Source of the DNA: Pseudomonas azadiae
Lineage (GTDB): Bacteria > Pseudomonadota > Gammaproteobacteria > Pseudomonadales > Pseudomonadaceae
Length of the DNA: 64,000 nucleotides
Direction of reading: 5' to 3'
Assembly: GCF_019145355.1 (NCBI RefSeq)
Contig: NZ_JAHSTY010000002.1
Coordinates: 2,300,306-2,364,305, forward strand
Shown here: in pieces, positions 1 through 8,315 of the stretch
How positions within the stretch are numbered: the first letter of the stretch is position 1
Layout of the letters: every line of letters begins with the position of its first letter
Program-made: the position numbers and the translations under genes
The notes under the pieces: generated by a model
What the model saw: the letters and a program-made list of their open reading frames with translations, nothing else
Database searches by the model: none
Told to the model about the DNA's origin: nothing

Positions 1-637
1 CCGCCAGCAACGCCGCTTCCGGGTTGCCACCGATGGCCATGGTGTTGCGCCCGTAGGTTGTGTAGTTGAGCAGCCAGCCGAAAAACAAAAAGCAGACGAT
101 GGTGATCAGGATCGGCACCGGCACGCCCAGCAATTGGCCGTTGCCGAACACGAAGAATTGATCCTGGGACACGCCCACCGCCTTGCCGTCGGCGAAGATA
201 TACGCCAGCCCGCGCACGATCTGCATGGTCGCCAGCGTGGTGATCAGCGCGTTGACCCGCAGTTTGGCGATCACGATGCCGTTGATCAGCCCGACGATCA
301 GGCCCATCCCCAGCGCGGCGCCGATACCGAGCATGACGCTGTCGGTGTCGCGCATCACAATCGCCGCCACCACCCCGGCGCAGGCGATCACCGAGCCCAC
401 CGACAGGTCGAAGTGCCCCGACGCCAGGCAAAACAGCATGGTGCAGGCGGCGATGCCTACGGTGGAAATCGCCAGGCCCAGCCCGCGCATGTTCAGCGGC
501 GAGAGGAAGTTATCGATCAGCAAGGCACAGAGCACAAAGATGCCCACGGCAGCCAGCAGCATCGCCCAGTTGTCGAGCAGTGCGCGCATATCCAGGGGTT
601 TGCGTGCCGAGGGCAACGCGTTGTCTTGGGTTGTCAT
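1..637 (-). CDS. araH: L-arabinose ABC transporter permease AraH (partial, cut by window edge)
   Basis: Inner-membrane permease of the L-arabinose importer. An ATG at 637 opens 212 codons that run off the left edge, so the C-terminus is missing. A short cytoplasmic tail is followed by a hydrophobic helix at about residues 24-42 and the family motif FDLSVGSV at about 76-83; further hydrophobic segments follow, with NALITTLATM in the middle. It begins 9 bases after the araG stop, as the last gene of araF-araG-araH. The assignment rests mainly on its place after clear araF and araG genes and on the RbsC/AraH-type motif. Confidence 0.9.
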   Translation of the reverse strand, partial: MTTQDNALPSARKPLDMRALLDNWAMLLAAVGIFVLCALLIDNFLSPLNMRGLGLAISTVGIAACTMLFCLASGHFDLSVGSVIACAGVVAAIVMRDTDSVMLGIGAALGMGLIVGLINGIVIAKLRVNALITTLATMQIVRGLAYIFADGKAVGVSQDQFFVFGNGQLLGVPVPILITIVCFLFFGWLLNYTTYGRNTMAIGGNPEAALLA

Positions 638-646
638 AGTCGTCTC

Positions 647-2149
647 TCAGTTCGCCACGCTGCGTGGCAAGGCCAGTTGCAGCAAGTTGGATTCAGTCGC
701 CTGTTCGCGGGTTTGCTCACCGCGCAGTGCGCCTTCGCAGAGCACCAGGATGCGGTCGGAAATGCCCATCACTTCCATCAGGTCGCTGGACACCACGATC
801 ACCGCGATGCCCTGGGCCGCGAGGTTATGGATGATCTGGTAGATCTCGGCCTTGGCGCCGATATCGATGCCACGGGTCGGCTCGTCCAGCAGCAGCACTT
901 TCATCGGCATCGACAGCCAGCGGCCGAGAATGGCCTTTTGCTGATTGCCGCCCGAGAGGTACATGATCTTCTGCCCCGCATTGGGCGTCTTGACCTTCAT
1001 GGCCTTGATCTGCTGATCGGCGTTGCCCTTCTCCCAGCCGTCACGCAGCAGCCAGCCGAACCGCGAGTGGGCGCCGCGCGCACTGATGTTGATGTTCTCG
1101 GCCACGCTGGACAGCGGAATGATGCCTTCCTTCTTGCGGTCTTCAGGGCACAGCAGCACACCGGCGGCGATGGCATCGCGCGGCGAGCGCAGTTGCAGCT
1201 GCTCACCGCAGAGTTGCAGGCTGCCGGCGCTGGCGCGCTCCAGGCCGCTGAGCAAGCGGAACAGCTCCGTGCGCCCTGCGCCTACCAGCCCGAACAGGCC
1301 GAGGATCTCGCCTTTGCGCACCTCAAAACTGATTGGCTCACGCAAGCCCGGGCCAAGCAAGCCCTCGACCTTGAGCGCCACCTCGCCATGCTCACGCGTG
1401 CGGTAGTCGTAGATGTCCTGAATATCGCGGCCGACCATGCACGTCACCAGTTGGTCATGGGTCAGCGCGCTCATGTCCTCGAACGTGCGCACGTAGCGCC
1501 CGTCCTTGAACACCGTGACGGCGTTGCAGATGCGGAACACTTCTTCCATGCGGTGCGACACATACAGCACCACTTTGCCCTCATCGCGCAGGCGCGTGAT
1601 GATCGCCATCAAGCGGTCGATCTCGCGCGCCGAGAGGCTGCTGGTGGGTTCGTCGAAGGCGATCACATGGGCGCCACGGGACAGCGCCTTGGCGATTTCC
1701 ACCAGTTGGCGCTGGCCGAGGGACAGCCGACCAAGCTTTTCGTCGGGATCGATTTCATCGGCCAGGCCCTTGAGGCAGGCCAGCGCCTGCTTGCGTAGCA
1801 GGCTACGATTGACCACGCCGAAGCGCGACGGTAGATGCCCGAGGAACAGGTTCTCGGCGACGGTCATTTCCGGCACCAGATGCAGCTCCTGGTGAATCAC
1901 CGCCACGCCGCTGGCAATGCTGTCAGCGGCGTTTTTGAAGGCCATGGTCTGTTCGCCGATCTGCAGCGTGCCGCTGTTGGGAATGTAGGCGCCGCCGAGG
2001 ATTTTCAGCAGCGTCGACTTGCCCGCGCCGTTCTCGCCCATCAAGGCGTGCACCTGCCCCGGGTGGGCGATGAAGCTGATGCCGTCCAGCGCCTTGACCC
2101 CGGGAAAGGTTTTGCCGATGCCGTCGAATCGCAAGGCGGCAGCGGTCAT
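647..2149 (-). CDS. araG: L-arabinose ABC transporter ATP-binding protein AraG
   Basis: ATPase that energises L-arabinose uptake. Two ABC domains in tandem give 500 residues, the usual length for sugar-type ATPases. The first Walker A is GENGAGKS (about 38-45) with signature LSLGQRQ; the second half has the signature LSGGNQQKA followed by LLLDEPTRGID. The first-half signature LSLGQ departs slightly from LSGGQ. I chose the ATG at 2149 because it overlaps the araF stop as ATGA, which implies translational coupling; a GTG two codons upstream (2155) is also possible. Confidence 0.95.
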   Translation of the reverse strand: MTAAALRFDGIGKTFPGVKALDGISFIAHPGQVHALMGENGAGKSTLLKILGGAYIPNSGTLQIGEQTMAFKNAADSIASGVAVIHQELHLVPEMTVAENLFLGHLPSRFGVVNRSLLRKQALACLKGLADEIDPDEKLGRLSLGQRQLVEIAKALSRGAHVIAFDEPTSSLSAREIDRLMAIITRLRDEGKVVLYVSHRMEEVFRICNAVTVFKDGRYVRTFEDMSALTHDQLVTCMVGRDIQDIYDYRTREHGEVALKVEGLLGPGLREPISFEVRKGEILGLFGLVGAGRTELFRLLSGLERASAGSLQLCGEQLQLRSPRDAIAAGVLLCPEDRKKEGIIPLSSVAENINISARGAHSRFGWLLRDGWEKGNADQQIKAMKVKTPNAGQKIMYLSGGNQQKAILGRWLSMPMKVLLLDEPTRGIDIGAKAEIYQIIHNLAAQGIAVIVVSSDLMEVMGISDRILVLCEGALRGEQTREQATESNLLQLALPRSVAN

Positions 2150-3150
2150 TTCCACAGCCCGATTTTGGTCAGTTCTTCCTGGAAGTTGGCGCGGGTGATC
2201 AGGGTCACTTCGTCCATGGCCGTGTACTTCGGCGGCTCAGTGCCTTTGGTGACCCATTCGTACATCATCAGCGCGGTGTTGTAGCCTTCGATGTGCGGGC
2301 TAGGCAGCATTGAGCCGAAGAAGCCGCTGTCTTTCTTCTTGAGTTCGCCGATGGCGTCGGTGCCATTGATGCCGATGCCGATCACGTTGGCGGCCTTGAA
2401 GCCAGCGCTTTCAGTGGCGCGCACGCCGCCGAGCACGGTGTTGTCGTTCATGCCGCCGATGATCAGGTTCTTCGCGCCGCTGGGCAGCTTGACCAGGGCC
2501 GAGTTGGTGGCGTCCATGCTGCCGGGCACGTCGAGGGTTTTAAGCGCGGCGGTAAGGATGTGGTCCTTGGGAATGCCGGCTTCCTCCAAGGATTTGATCG
2601 AGCCGTCGGTGCGCTTCTTGCCGGTGTCGAGTTCGTTGAAGGTGTTGATCACCGCGTAGGTGTCCTTCCAGTCCCAGCCGCGTTTTTTCGCTTCGGCGGC
2701 CATCGCGGCGCCCTGCTTCTGGCCCACTTCAAACGCGGCCATGCCCAGGTACGGCACGTCTTCCATAAAGGCGCCTTTGGCGTCGACAAAACGGTCGTCC
2801 ACGGCGATCACTTTAAGGCCATTGGCCTTGGCCTTGGCGACGATGGCCGGGCCCAGGGACACGTCCGGCGGGCAGATCACGAAGCCCTTGGCGCCGTTGG
2901 CGGCCAGGCTGTCGATGGCCGACAGGGTTTTTTCGCCATCCGGCACGGCGATCTTGATCACGGTGAACCCGTGTTCCTTGCCGGCTTTTTCGGCGAAGGC
3001 CCATTCGGTCTGGAACCACGGTTCTTCAGCCTGCTTGACCAGAAAACCGATCTTCACTTCTTCAGCGGCCAGCAACAGCCCGCTCAAGCTCATGGCCGAG
3101 ACCGCCACAGCGGCGCAGCACAGGGAACGCAAACCACGACGACGATTCAT
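2146..3150 (-). CDS. araF: L-arabinose-binding periplasmic protein AraF
   Basis: Periplasmic binding protein that delivers L-arabinose to AraGH. A signal peptide with a twin-arginine-like basic start (MNRRRG) and a hydrophobic core ends near LLAAEE. The mature part begins VKIGFLVKQAEEPWFQTEW and later has VPDGEKTLSAIDSLA and GMNDNTVLGGVRATE, all very close to enterobacterial AraF. The ATG at 3150 is preferred over the upstream open frame because AAGGAG lies just before it and the signal peptide starts there. It is the first gene of araFGH and lies 153 bases after the lactonase gene, with a REP pair between. Confidence 0.95.
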   Translation of the reverse strand: MNRRRGLRSLCCAAVAVSAMSLSGLLLAAEEVKIGFLVKQAEEPWFQTEWAFAEKAGKEHGFTVIKIAVPDGEKTLSAIDSLAANGAKGFVICPPDVSLGPAIVAKAKANGLKVIAVDDRFVDAKGAFMEDVPYLGMAAFEVGQKQGAAMAAEAKKRGWDWKDTYAVINTFNELDTGKKRTDGSIKSLEEAGIPKDHILTAALKTLDVPGSMDATNSALVKLPSGAKNLIIGGMNDNTVLGGVRATESAGFKAANVIGIGINGTDAIGELKKKDSGFFGSMLPSPHIEGYNTALMMYEWVTKGTEPPKYTAMDEVTLITRANFQEELTKIGLWK

Positions 3151-3193
3151 ACGGGTGACTCCTTGTTGTTGTTTTAAGGCTTGCATAAACACT

Positions 3194-3292
3194 GTAGGAG
3201 CGAGCTTGCTCGCGAAAAACCCGAGAGCGCCGCGCTCATTCAGGATGACCGCGTTATCGTTAACGACCTTCGCGGGCAAGCCCGCTCCTACA
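3194..3292. repeat. REP-type inverted repeat pair
   Basis: Left arm GTAGGAGCGAGCTTGCTCGC and right arm GCGGGCAAGCCCGCTCCTAC face each other around a core containing TTATCGTTAACGA. The same family occurs at 19914-20015 and 46812-46913. It lies between the lactonase gene and araF on the same strand, where it could limit read-through or stabilise the transcript end. Confidence 0.85.
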
Positions 3293-3303
3293 GGGGTTTT
3301 GGT

Positions 3304-4167
3304 TTAACCGGCAAAGCGGTGACAGGGCTTGCCTGGCACGTCGACCTCGATGGCCAGCACCGCACCATCCAAGGGGTGATCCAATGGGCTCGCGGCGCTG
3401 GTGATATACAGGGTGGTGAGGTGGGGGCCACCGAACACGCAGCTGGTGGGACGGCTGACCGGCAGTTCGATGATGCGGTCCACCTGGCCGTCAGGCGCAA
3501 GGCGCAGCAGGCAACTGCCGTCCCAGCGCGCGTTCCAGATATAGCCCTCCACGTCCATGGCCGAGCCGTCCGGCCCGCCGCGTTCGTGCGGACCGAACCA
3601 GACCTGCGCCGGATGCAGCTGGCCGTCCGGCGCAATCCCGTGCCGGTACAGCGTGCCGTCCAGGCTGTCGCCAAAATGCACCTGGGTGCCGTCATCGCTC
3701 CACAGCAGGGTATTGGGAATGCCCAGCCCGCTGAGCAACGGCGTAACCTGCGCATCGGCATCGATGCGAAACAGGCCGCCGGAGCGTCGGGTGATGGGCA
3801 GGTCTTCACCCTGCTCGCCGATGTTGTTCTGCATGGTGCCCAGCCACAGCCGGCCCTGGGCATCGCAACGGGCTTCATTGCCCCGGTTGCCCGCTTGCGG
3901 GTCGGCCACGCACAGCAGCGTCAGGGCTTCGGTGACCAGGTCGAGGCGATACACGCCGCTGCTCAAGGTCACCAGCGCATCGCCGCTTTCACAGGGGATG
4001 AACGCCGAAACATGCTCGGGCAACTGCCACACCTGCAAGTGCCCGTCCATCAGGCGCAGCGCCTGTTTGCCGGCGATATTGACCCAGTACAGCGCCTGGG
4101 TGGGCGCGTCCCAGAACGGGCCCTCCCCCAGTTGCGCGCGATGCGCGGTGACAGCGTGAAACGACAT
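3304..4167 (-). CDS. SMP-30/gluconolactonase family lactonase (probable L-arabinonolactonase)
   Basis: Cytosolic calcium- or zinc-dependent sugar lactonase of 287 residues. It probably opens L-arabino-gamma-lactone to L-arabinonate, step two of the non-phosphorylative arabinose route. The six-bladed propeller family is shown by AQLGEGPFWD near the N-terminus (metal-ligand Glu), GIPNTLLWSDDG in the middle (ligand Asn) and DGSAMDVEGYIWNA (ligand Asp). It lies 36 bases after the semialdehyde dehydrogenase gene in the same operon and is followed by araFGH. Substrate is inferred from context; a D-xylono- or galactonolactonase role is possible. Confidence 0.85.
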   Translation of the reverse strand: MSFHAVTAHRAQLGEGPFWDAPTQALYWVNIAGKQALRLMDGHLQVWQLPEHVSAFIPCESGDALVTLSSGVYRLDLVTEALTLLCVADPQAGNRGNEARCDAQGRLWLGTMQNNIGEQGEDLPITRRSGGLFRIDADAQVTPLLSGLGIPNTLLWSDDGTQVHFGDSLDGTLYRHGIAPDGQLHPAQVWFGPHERGGPDGSAMDVEGYIWNARWDGSCLLRLAPDGQVDRIIELPVSRPTSCVFGGPHLTTLYITSAASPLDHPLDGAVLAIEVDVPGKPCHRFAG

Positions 4168-4203
4168 GGTGCCTCCTGGAGTGTTGTTGTTCTCAGGCGT
4201 GCT

Positions 4204-5784
4204 TTACAGCGATTCGCGCGATGGCGTGCCGTCCACCAGCCGCTGGATACGCAACGGATTGGCGTTTTTCAACGCATCGGGCAGCAGGCTGTCGGGGTAG
4301 TTCTGGAAGCACACCGGACGCAGGAAACGGTCGATGGCCAGGGTGCCGACCGAGGTGCCACGGGCATCGGATGTCGCGGGGTACGGCCCGCCGTGCACCA
4401 TCGAATCGCAGACTTCCACGCCGGTCGGGTAACCGTTGAGCAGGATGCGCCCGACTTTTTGTTCCAGCAGCGGCGTGAGTTCGGCGAACTGTTGCAAGTC
4501 GTCCGGCTCGCCGATGATCGTGGCGGTCAATTGCCCGTGCAGGCCGTGCAAGGCGGCGCTGAGCTGGGCCTGGTCGGCGACTTCGACAAACACCGTGGTG
4601 GGGCCGAAGACTTCTTCCTGCAGCACTTCGTCGCCGTCGATCAACAGGCGCACATCGGCCTTGAACAGTTGCGGCTGCGCCTGGTTGCCCGCCTGGGCAT
4701 TGCCCGCAAGGTGCTGGATACCGGCGTGCGCCAGGAGTTTTTCCAGGCCCTTGCCGTAGCTGCCCAGGGTGCCGGCGTTGAGCATGGTTTGCGCCGGTTG
4801 CTCGCCGATCAGTTGCGCCACTTGTTGGGTGAACGCGGTAAATTCAGGCGATGCGATACCGATCACCAGCCCAGGGTTGGTGCAGAACTGGCCGCACCCC
4901 TGCACCACCGAAGCGGTCAGGTCGCGGGCCACGCTTTCGGCCCGCGCCGTGAGGGCCTGGGGCAATACGATCACCGGGTTGATGCTCGACATCTCGGCGA
5001 ACACCGGGATCGGCTGCGGACGCGCCGCGGCCATGTCGCACAAGGCACGACCACCCTTGAGCGAACCGGTGAAGCCCACGGCCTGGATGGCCGGGTGCTT
5101 GACCAGCGCTTCGCCGACGCCACCGCCGAAGATCATGTTGAACACGCCGGCCGGCATCTCGGTCGCTTCAGCGGCGCGAATAATTGCATCGGCGACCTGT
5201 TCAGCCGTCGCCATATGGCCGCTGTGGGCCTTGAACACCACCGGGCAACCGGCCGCCAGCGCTGCGGCGGTGTCGCCACCGGCTGTGGAAAACGCCAGGG
5301 GGAAGTTGCTGGCCCCAAACACCGCCACCGGGCCCAGACCGATGCGGTATTGGCGCAGGTCCGGGCGTGGCAGTGGCTGGCGATCCGGCAGGGCCTTGTC
5401 GATGCGCGCACCGTAGAAATCCCCGCGACGCAGCACGGTGGCGAACAAGCGCATCTGGCCGCTGGTACGCCCGCGCTCGCCTTTGATGCGCGCGGCCGGC
5501 AGTGCGGTTTCGCGGCACACCAACTCAATGAAGTTATCGCTCAGGGCATCCAGTTCGTCAGCGATCGCATCCAAAAACTGTGCGCGGCGCGCGGCACTCA
5601 AGGCGCGGTACGCCGGGTAAGCCTGCGCGGCGGCCTTGGCAGCGGCGTCGACTTCCTCCGGGGTGGCCTGGTAGAAATCCTGGGGCAAGGCTTCGCCAGT
5701 GGTCGCGTCGACGCTTTGCAGCTTGACGCTGCCCTTGGCGCTGCGCTGGCCGCCGATGTAGTTGTGGCCGAGATACTGGGTCAT
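4204..5784 (-). CDS. Alpha-ketoglutaric semialdehyde dehydrogenase (ALDH superfamily)
   Basis: NAD(P)-dependent oxidation of 2-oxoglutarate semialdehyde to 2-oxoglutarate, the last step of non-phosphorylative pentose catabolism. The 526 residues match the long ALDH type used for sugar-acid semialdehydes. Visible motifs are VFGASNFPLAFS (cofactor and oxyanion region), GFTGSLKGG, PVFAEMSS with the general-base Glu, and GCGQFCTNPGL with the catalytic Cys. It lies 11 bases after the FAH-family gene and 36 before the lactonase gene. The first residues MTQYLGHNYIGGQR are a standard ALDH start. Confidence 0.88.
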   Translation of the reverse strand: MTQYLGHNYIGGQRSAKGSVKLQSVDATTGEALPQDFYQATPEEVDAAAKAAAQAYPAYRALSAARRAQFLDAIADELDALSDNFIELVCRETALPAARIKGERGRTSGQMRLFATVLRRGDFYGARIDKALPDRQPLPRPDLRQYRIGLGPVAVFGASNFPLAFSTAGGDTAAALAAGCPVVFKAHSGHMATAEQVADAIIRAAEATEMPAGVFNMIFGGGVGEALVKHPAIQAVGFTGSLKGGRALCDMAAARPQPIPVFAEMSSINPVIVLPQALTARAESVARDLTASVVQGCGQFCTNPGLVIGIASPEFTAFTQQVAQLIGEQPAQTMLNAGTLGSYGKGLEKLLAHAGIQHLAGNAQAGNQAQPQLFKADVRLLIDGDEVLQEEVFGPTTVFVEVADQAQLSAALHGLHGQLTATIIGEPDDLQQFAELTPLLEQKVGRILLNGYPTGVEVCDSMVHGGPYPATSDARGTSVGTLAIDRFLRPVCFQNYPDSLLPDALKNANPLRIQRLVDGTPSRESL

Positions 5785-5795
5785 GAGGCTCTCCT

Positions 5796-6785
5796 TTAAA
5801 GGGTGATGACGTTGCCGGGTTCGAATGCCGCATCGCTGCTGCCGACGCGGTTGACCAGCGGCGCGCCGAACTCAGCCTGGCTGATCTCGAACACGTCGCC
5901 GGCCTGGGTACGTATACCATCGGCGAATGACAGCGTGGCGGTGCCGAAGAAGTGGATATGCACATCGCCGGGCTTGAGGAACTGGCGGTATTTGAAGTGA
6001 TGGTATTCGAGGTTTTCCAGGCTGTGGCACATATTGGCCTCGCCGCTGAGGAATTCGTTCCGCCAGATTTCCTCGCCGTTACGCAGGATACGGCTGGTGC
6101 CTGCCAGGTGCTGGGGCAATTCGCCCACGCGCACTTCCGGGCCATAGCTGCAACTGCGCAGTTTGGAATGGGCCAGGTACAGGTAGTTCTTGCGCTCCAT
6201 GATGTGGTCGGAGAACTCGTTGCCCACCGCATAGCCCACACGGTAAGGCTTGCTGTCCGGGCCGATCACGTAAAGGCCACCGATTTCCGGCTCTTCACCG
6301 GCATCTTCGGCAAACGGCGGCACCGGGAACGCGGCGCCCGGGCGCACGACGGTGCTTCCGTCGCCCTTGTAGAACCACTCCGGTTGCACGCCTGCCTGGC
6401 CGGCCGCCGGTTTGCCGCCTTCCACGCCCCATTTGAAGATGCGCATGGTGTCGGTCAAGGCGGTTTCGTCGCCGGCCTGGTGCATCTTGTCGCGGGCCGA
6501 GGCGCTGCCCAGGTGGGTCAGGCCGGTGCCGCTGATCAGCATGTGCGCAGGGTCCGGGTGATCCAGCGGCGGCAGAATCTTCAGGTCGGCCAGCAGGCTT
6601 GCGTAGTCGTGGCTGTCGCCCAGGCCGAGGCTGTTCACCTGCTGTTCCAGGCCCACGCCCGCTTCGATGGCGGCCAACGCCAACTCGCGCACGCTGCGCG
6701 CCGTCTGGACTTCGCGCAGGCTATTGCCCTCTACAACGCCGACGCGGCGTTCGCCGTTGCTTGTCTCGAACTGAACTAAACGCAT
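5796..6785 (-). CDS. FAH-superfamily AraD1/GguC-type protein, probable 2-keto-3-deoxy-L-arabinonate dehydratase
   Basis: A 329-residue fumarylacetoacetate-hydrolase-fold protein of the AraD1/GguC kind. In this operon it would dehydrate 2-keto-3-deoxy-pentonate to 2-oxoglutarate semialdehyde, the substrate of the next gene's enzyme. Diagnostic stretches are LISGTGLTHLGSASARDKMH, EEPEIGGLYVIG (acidic metal ligands) and GYAVGNEFSDH. It starts 15 bases after the MFS gene stop. The classical bacterial AraD dehydratase is of the DHDPS/NAL fold; none is in the window, which favours this enzyme taking that step. An aldolase role giving pyruvate cannot be excluded. Confidence 0.75.
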   Translation of the reverse strand: MRLVQFETSNGERRVGVVEGNSLREVQTARSVRELALAAIEAGVGLEQQVNSLGLGDSHDYASLLADLKILPPLDHPDPAHMLISGTGLTHLGSASARDKMHQAGDETALTDTMRIFKWGVEGGKPAAGQAGVQPEWFYKGDGSTVVRPGAAFPVPPFAEDAGEEPEIGGLYVIGPDSKPYRVGYAVGNEFSDHIMERKNYLYLAHSKLRSCSYGPEVRVGELPQHLAGTSRILRNGEEIWRNEFLSGEANMCHSLENLEYHHFKYRQFLKPGDVHIHFFGTATLSFADGIRTQAGDVFEISQAEFGAPLVNRVGSSDAAFEPGNVITL

Positions 6786-6800
6786 GGATTTTCTCCCAGA

Positions 6801-8123
6801 TTAAGGTCGTGTGGCGCCACGGGCGCTGGCGGCGAATTGATCGGCGGGCAGCACGTGCTTGCGCTCCAGCAGGCGATAGACCACGCCGGTCAGGACCAGC
6901 CCGAACAGCATCACCGCCGACAGGAAATACAAGCCCGACGCCAGGTTGCCGGTGTATTCCTTGAGCGCGCCGATCACGAACGGGCCGATATAGCCGCCGA
7001 GATTGCCCACCGAGTTGATCAATGCGATACCGGCCGCCGCGCTGGCGCCGGCGAAGAACCGCCCAGGCAGGGTCCAGAACACCGCCGTGCAGGAAAACAT
7101 CGCGAACGCCGCCAGGCACAGCGCGGCCATCTGCAGCACCGGCACACTGAGCCAGGCACTGAAGAACAGGCCGATGGCGCCGAGCACATAAAGCACCGCC
7201 AGGTGGCCGTAGCGATCGTTCAAACGGTCGGAACTGCGCGGGATGATCAGCAGGCCGATGATGCCGAAGATGTACGGCACGGCCGAGATGAAACCGGTGG
7301 TGAGGTCGCTGCCGCCGAATTGCTTGATCAGGGTCGGCAGCCACAGGCCCAGGCCGTAGATGCTCAGGGTCACCGGCAGGTAGAACAGCGCCAGCAGCAA
7401 CACACGCTTGTCTTTCAAGGCATGCAGCGGGTTGCCGTGACGGGTCTGGCCGTAGGCTTGCAGGTCTTTGTTCAGTTCGCCGGTGAGCCAGGCTTTTTCC
7501 TCCTCGCTCATCCATTTGACCTGTTTGGGGCCATCCGGCAGGTAGCGCAGCACCGGCCAGGTCAGCAGGATCGCCGGGGCGCCGATCACGATAAACAGCC
7601 ACTGCCAGCCGTGCAGGCCGAGAATGCCGTCCATGCCCAGCAGGCCGCCGGACACAGGCCCGGTGATCATCATGGCGATGGGTTGCGAGAGGATGAACAG
7701 CCCGAGGATCTTGCCGCGATGGCGCACCGGGAACCACTGGGTGATGTAGTACAGGACGCCCGGAAAGAAGCCCGCTTCGGCCGCGCCGAGCAGAAAACGC
7801 ATCACGTAGAAGCTGTGCGGCCCCTGCACAAAGGCCATGCCGATGGTGATGGCGCCCCAGGTGAGCATGATCCGTGCAAACCAGCGTCGTGCGCCGAAGC
7901 GGTCGAGCAGCAGGTTGCTGGGGATCTCAAACAGGAAGTAGCCGATGAAGAACAACCCCGCGCCCAGGCCATAGGCGGCGTCGCCAATGCCGACGTCGGC
8001 GCCCATGTGCAATTTGGCAAAGCCCACGGCGGAGCGGTCGACGTAGGCGATCAGGTACAGCAGGATCAGGAAGGGAATCAGTTTCAGCGTGATGCGCCGA
8101 ATAAGCCGCAGTTCCTGGCTCAT
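6801..8123 (-). CDS. MFS transporter, anion:cation symporter family (sugar acid or sugar porter)
   Basis: Twelve-helix inner-membrane proton symporter of 440 residues. The N-terminus shows the ACS-family pattern (ITLKLIPFLILLYLIAYVDR, then NLLLDRFGARRW and AAEAGFFPGVLYY). Family members move galactonate, glucarate, tartrate or phthalate, so arabinonate or a related pentonate is a reasonable guess here. It is the first gene of the leftward operon and is divergent from the dehydratase gene at 8316, with two operator-like sites between them. It is distinct in sequence from the glucarate porter at 61568. Confidence 0.82.
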   Translation of the reverse strand: MSQELRLIRRITLKLIPFLILLYLIAYVDRSAVGFAKLHMGADVGIGDAAYGLGAGLFFIGYFLFEIPSNLLLDRFGARRWFARIMLTWGAITIGMAFVQGPHSFYVMRFLLGAAEAGFFPGVLYYITQWFPVRHRGKILGLFILSQPIAMMITGPVSGGLLGMDGILGLHGWQWLFIVIGAPAILLTWPVLRYLPDGPKQVKWMSEEEKAWLTGELNKDLQAYGQTRHGNPLHALKDKRVLLLALFYLPVTLSIYGLGLWLPTLIKQFGGSDLTTGFISAVPYIFGIIGLLIIPRSSDRLNDRYGHLAVLYVLGAIGLFFSAWLSVPVLQMAALCLAAFAMFSCTAVFWTLPGRFFAGASAAAGIALINSVGNLGGYIGPFVIGALKEYTGNLASGLYFLSAVMLFGLVLTGVVYRLLERKHVLPADQFAASARGATRP

Positions 8124-8215
8124 GGGGTCGATCTCCGATTGTTGTTCTTATAGAAGCTCGGGGGACGCCTCTCGCGAAAATCCGCCAGGGTCATACCTCA
8201 GTTGAGGCTGACTAT

Positions 8216-8302
8216 ATAGTAGGACTATTTGCAAAACAACTCTTCCAAAGCAGCGATTTTGCGCTTATGTTTAAGCACGCATAGAATATATAGTCATACA
8301 AT
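8216..8302. promoter_or_regulatory. Two operator-like sites in the divergent arabinose promoter
   Basis: Site 1 (8216-8228) is ATAGT-AGG-ACTAT, a perfect inverted repeat with a 3-base spacer. Site 2 (8290-8302) is ATAGT-CAT-ACAAT, the same pattern with one change. Both are preceded by AT, giving ATATAGT-N3-AC. They are 74 bases apart between two divergent genes, a layout and size typical of FadR-subfamily GntR operators. The likely binder is the GntR protein encoded at 10101. Confidence 0.6.
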
Positions 8303-8315
8303 AAGAGAATCGATC

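Noticed and set aside
5907..5920. GGTACGTATACCAT, similar to the GntR operator
   Set aside because: The half-site spacing is different and it lies inside the FAH-family coding sequence, away from any promoter.
134..6779. Very long open frames antisense to the arabinose genes (e.g. 134-1798, 3181-5799, 5952-6779)
   Set aside because: They mirror real genes in high-GC DNA, have low-complexity Arg/His/Gln/Ala-rich translations with no recognisable domains, and lie opposite clear ABC, ALDH and FAH genes.
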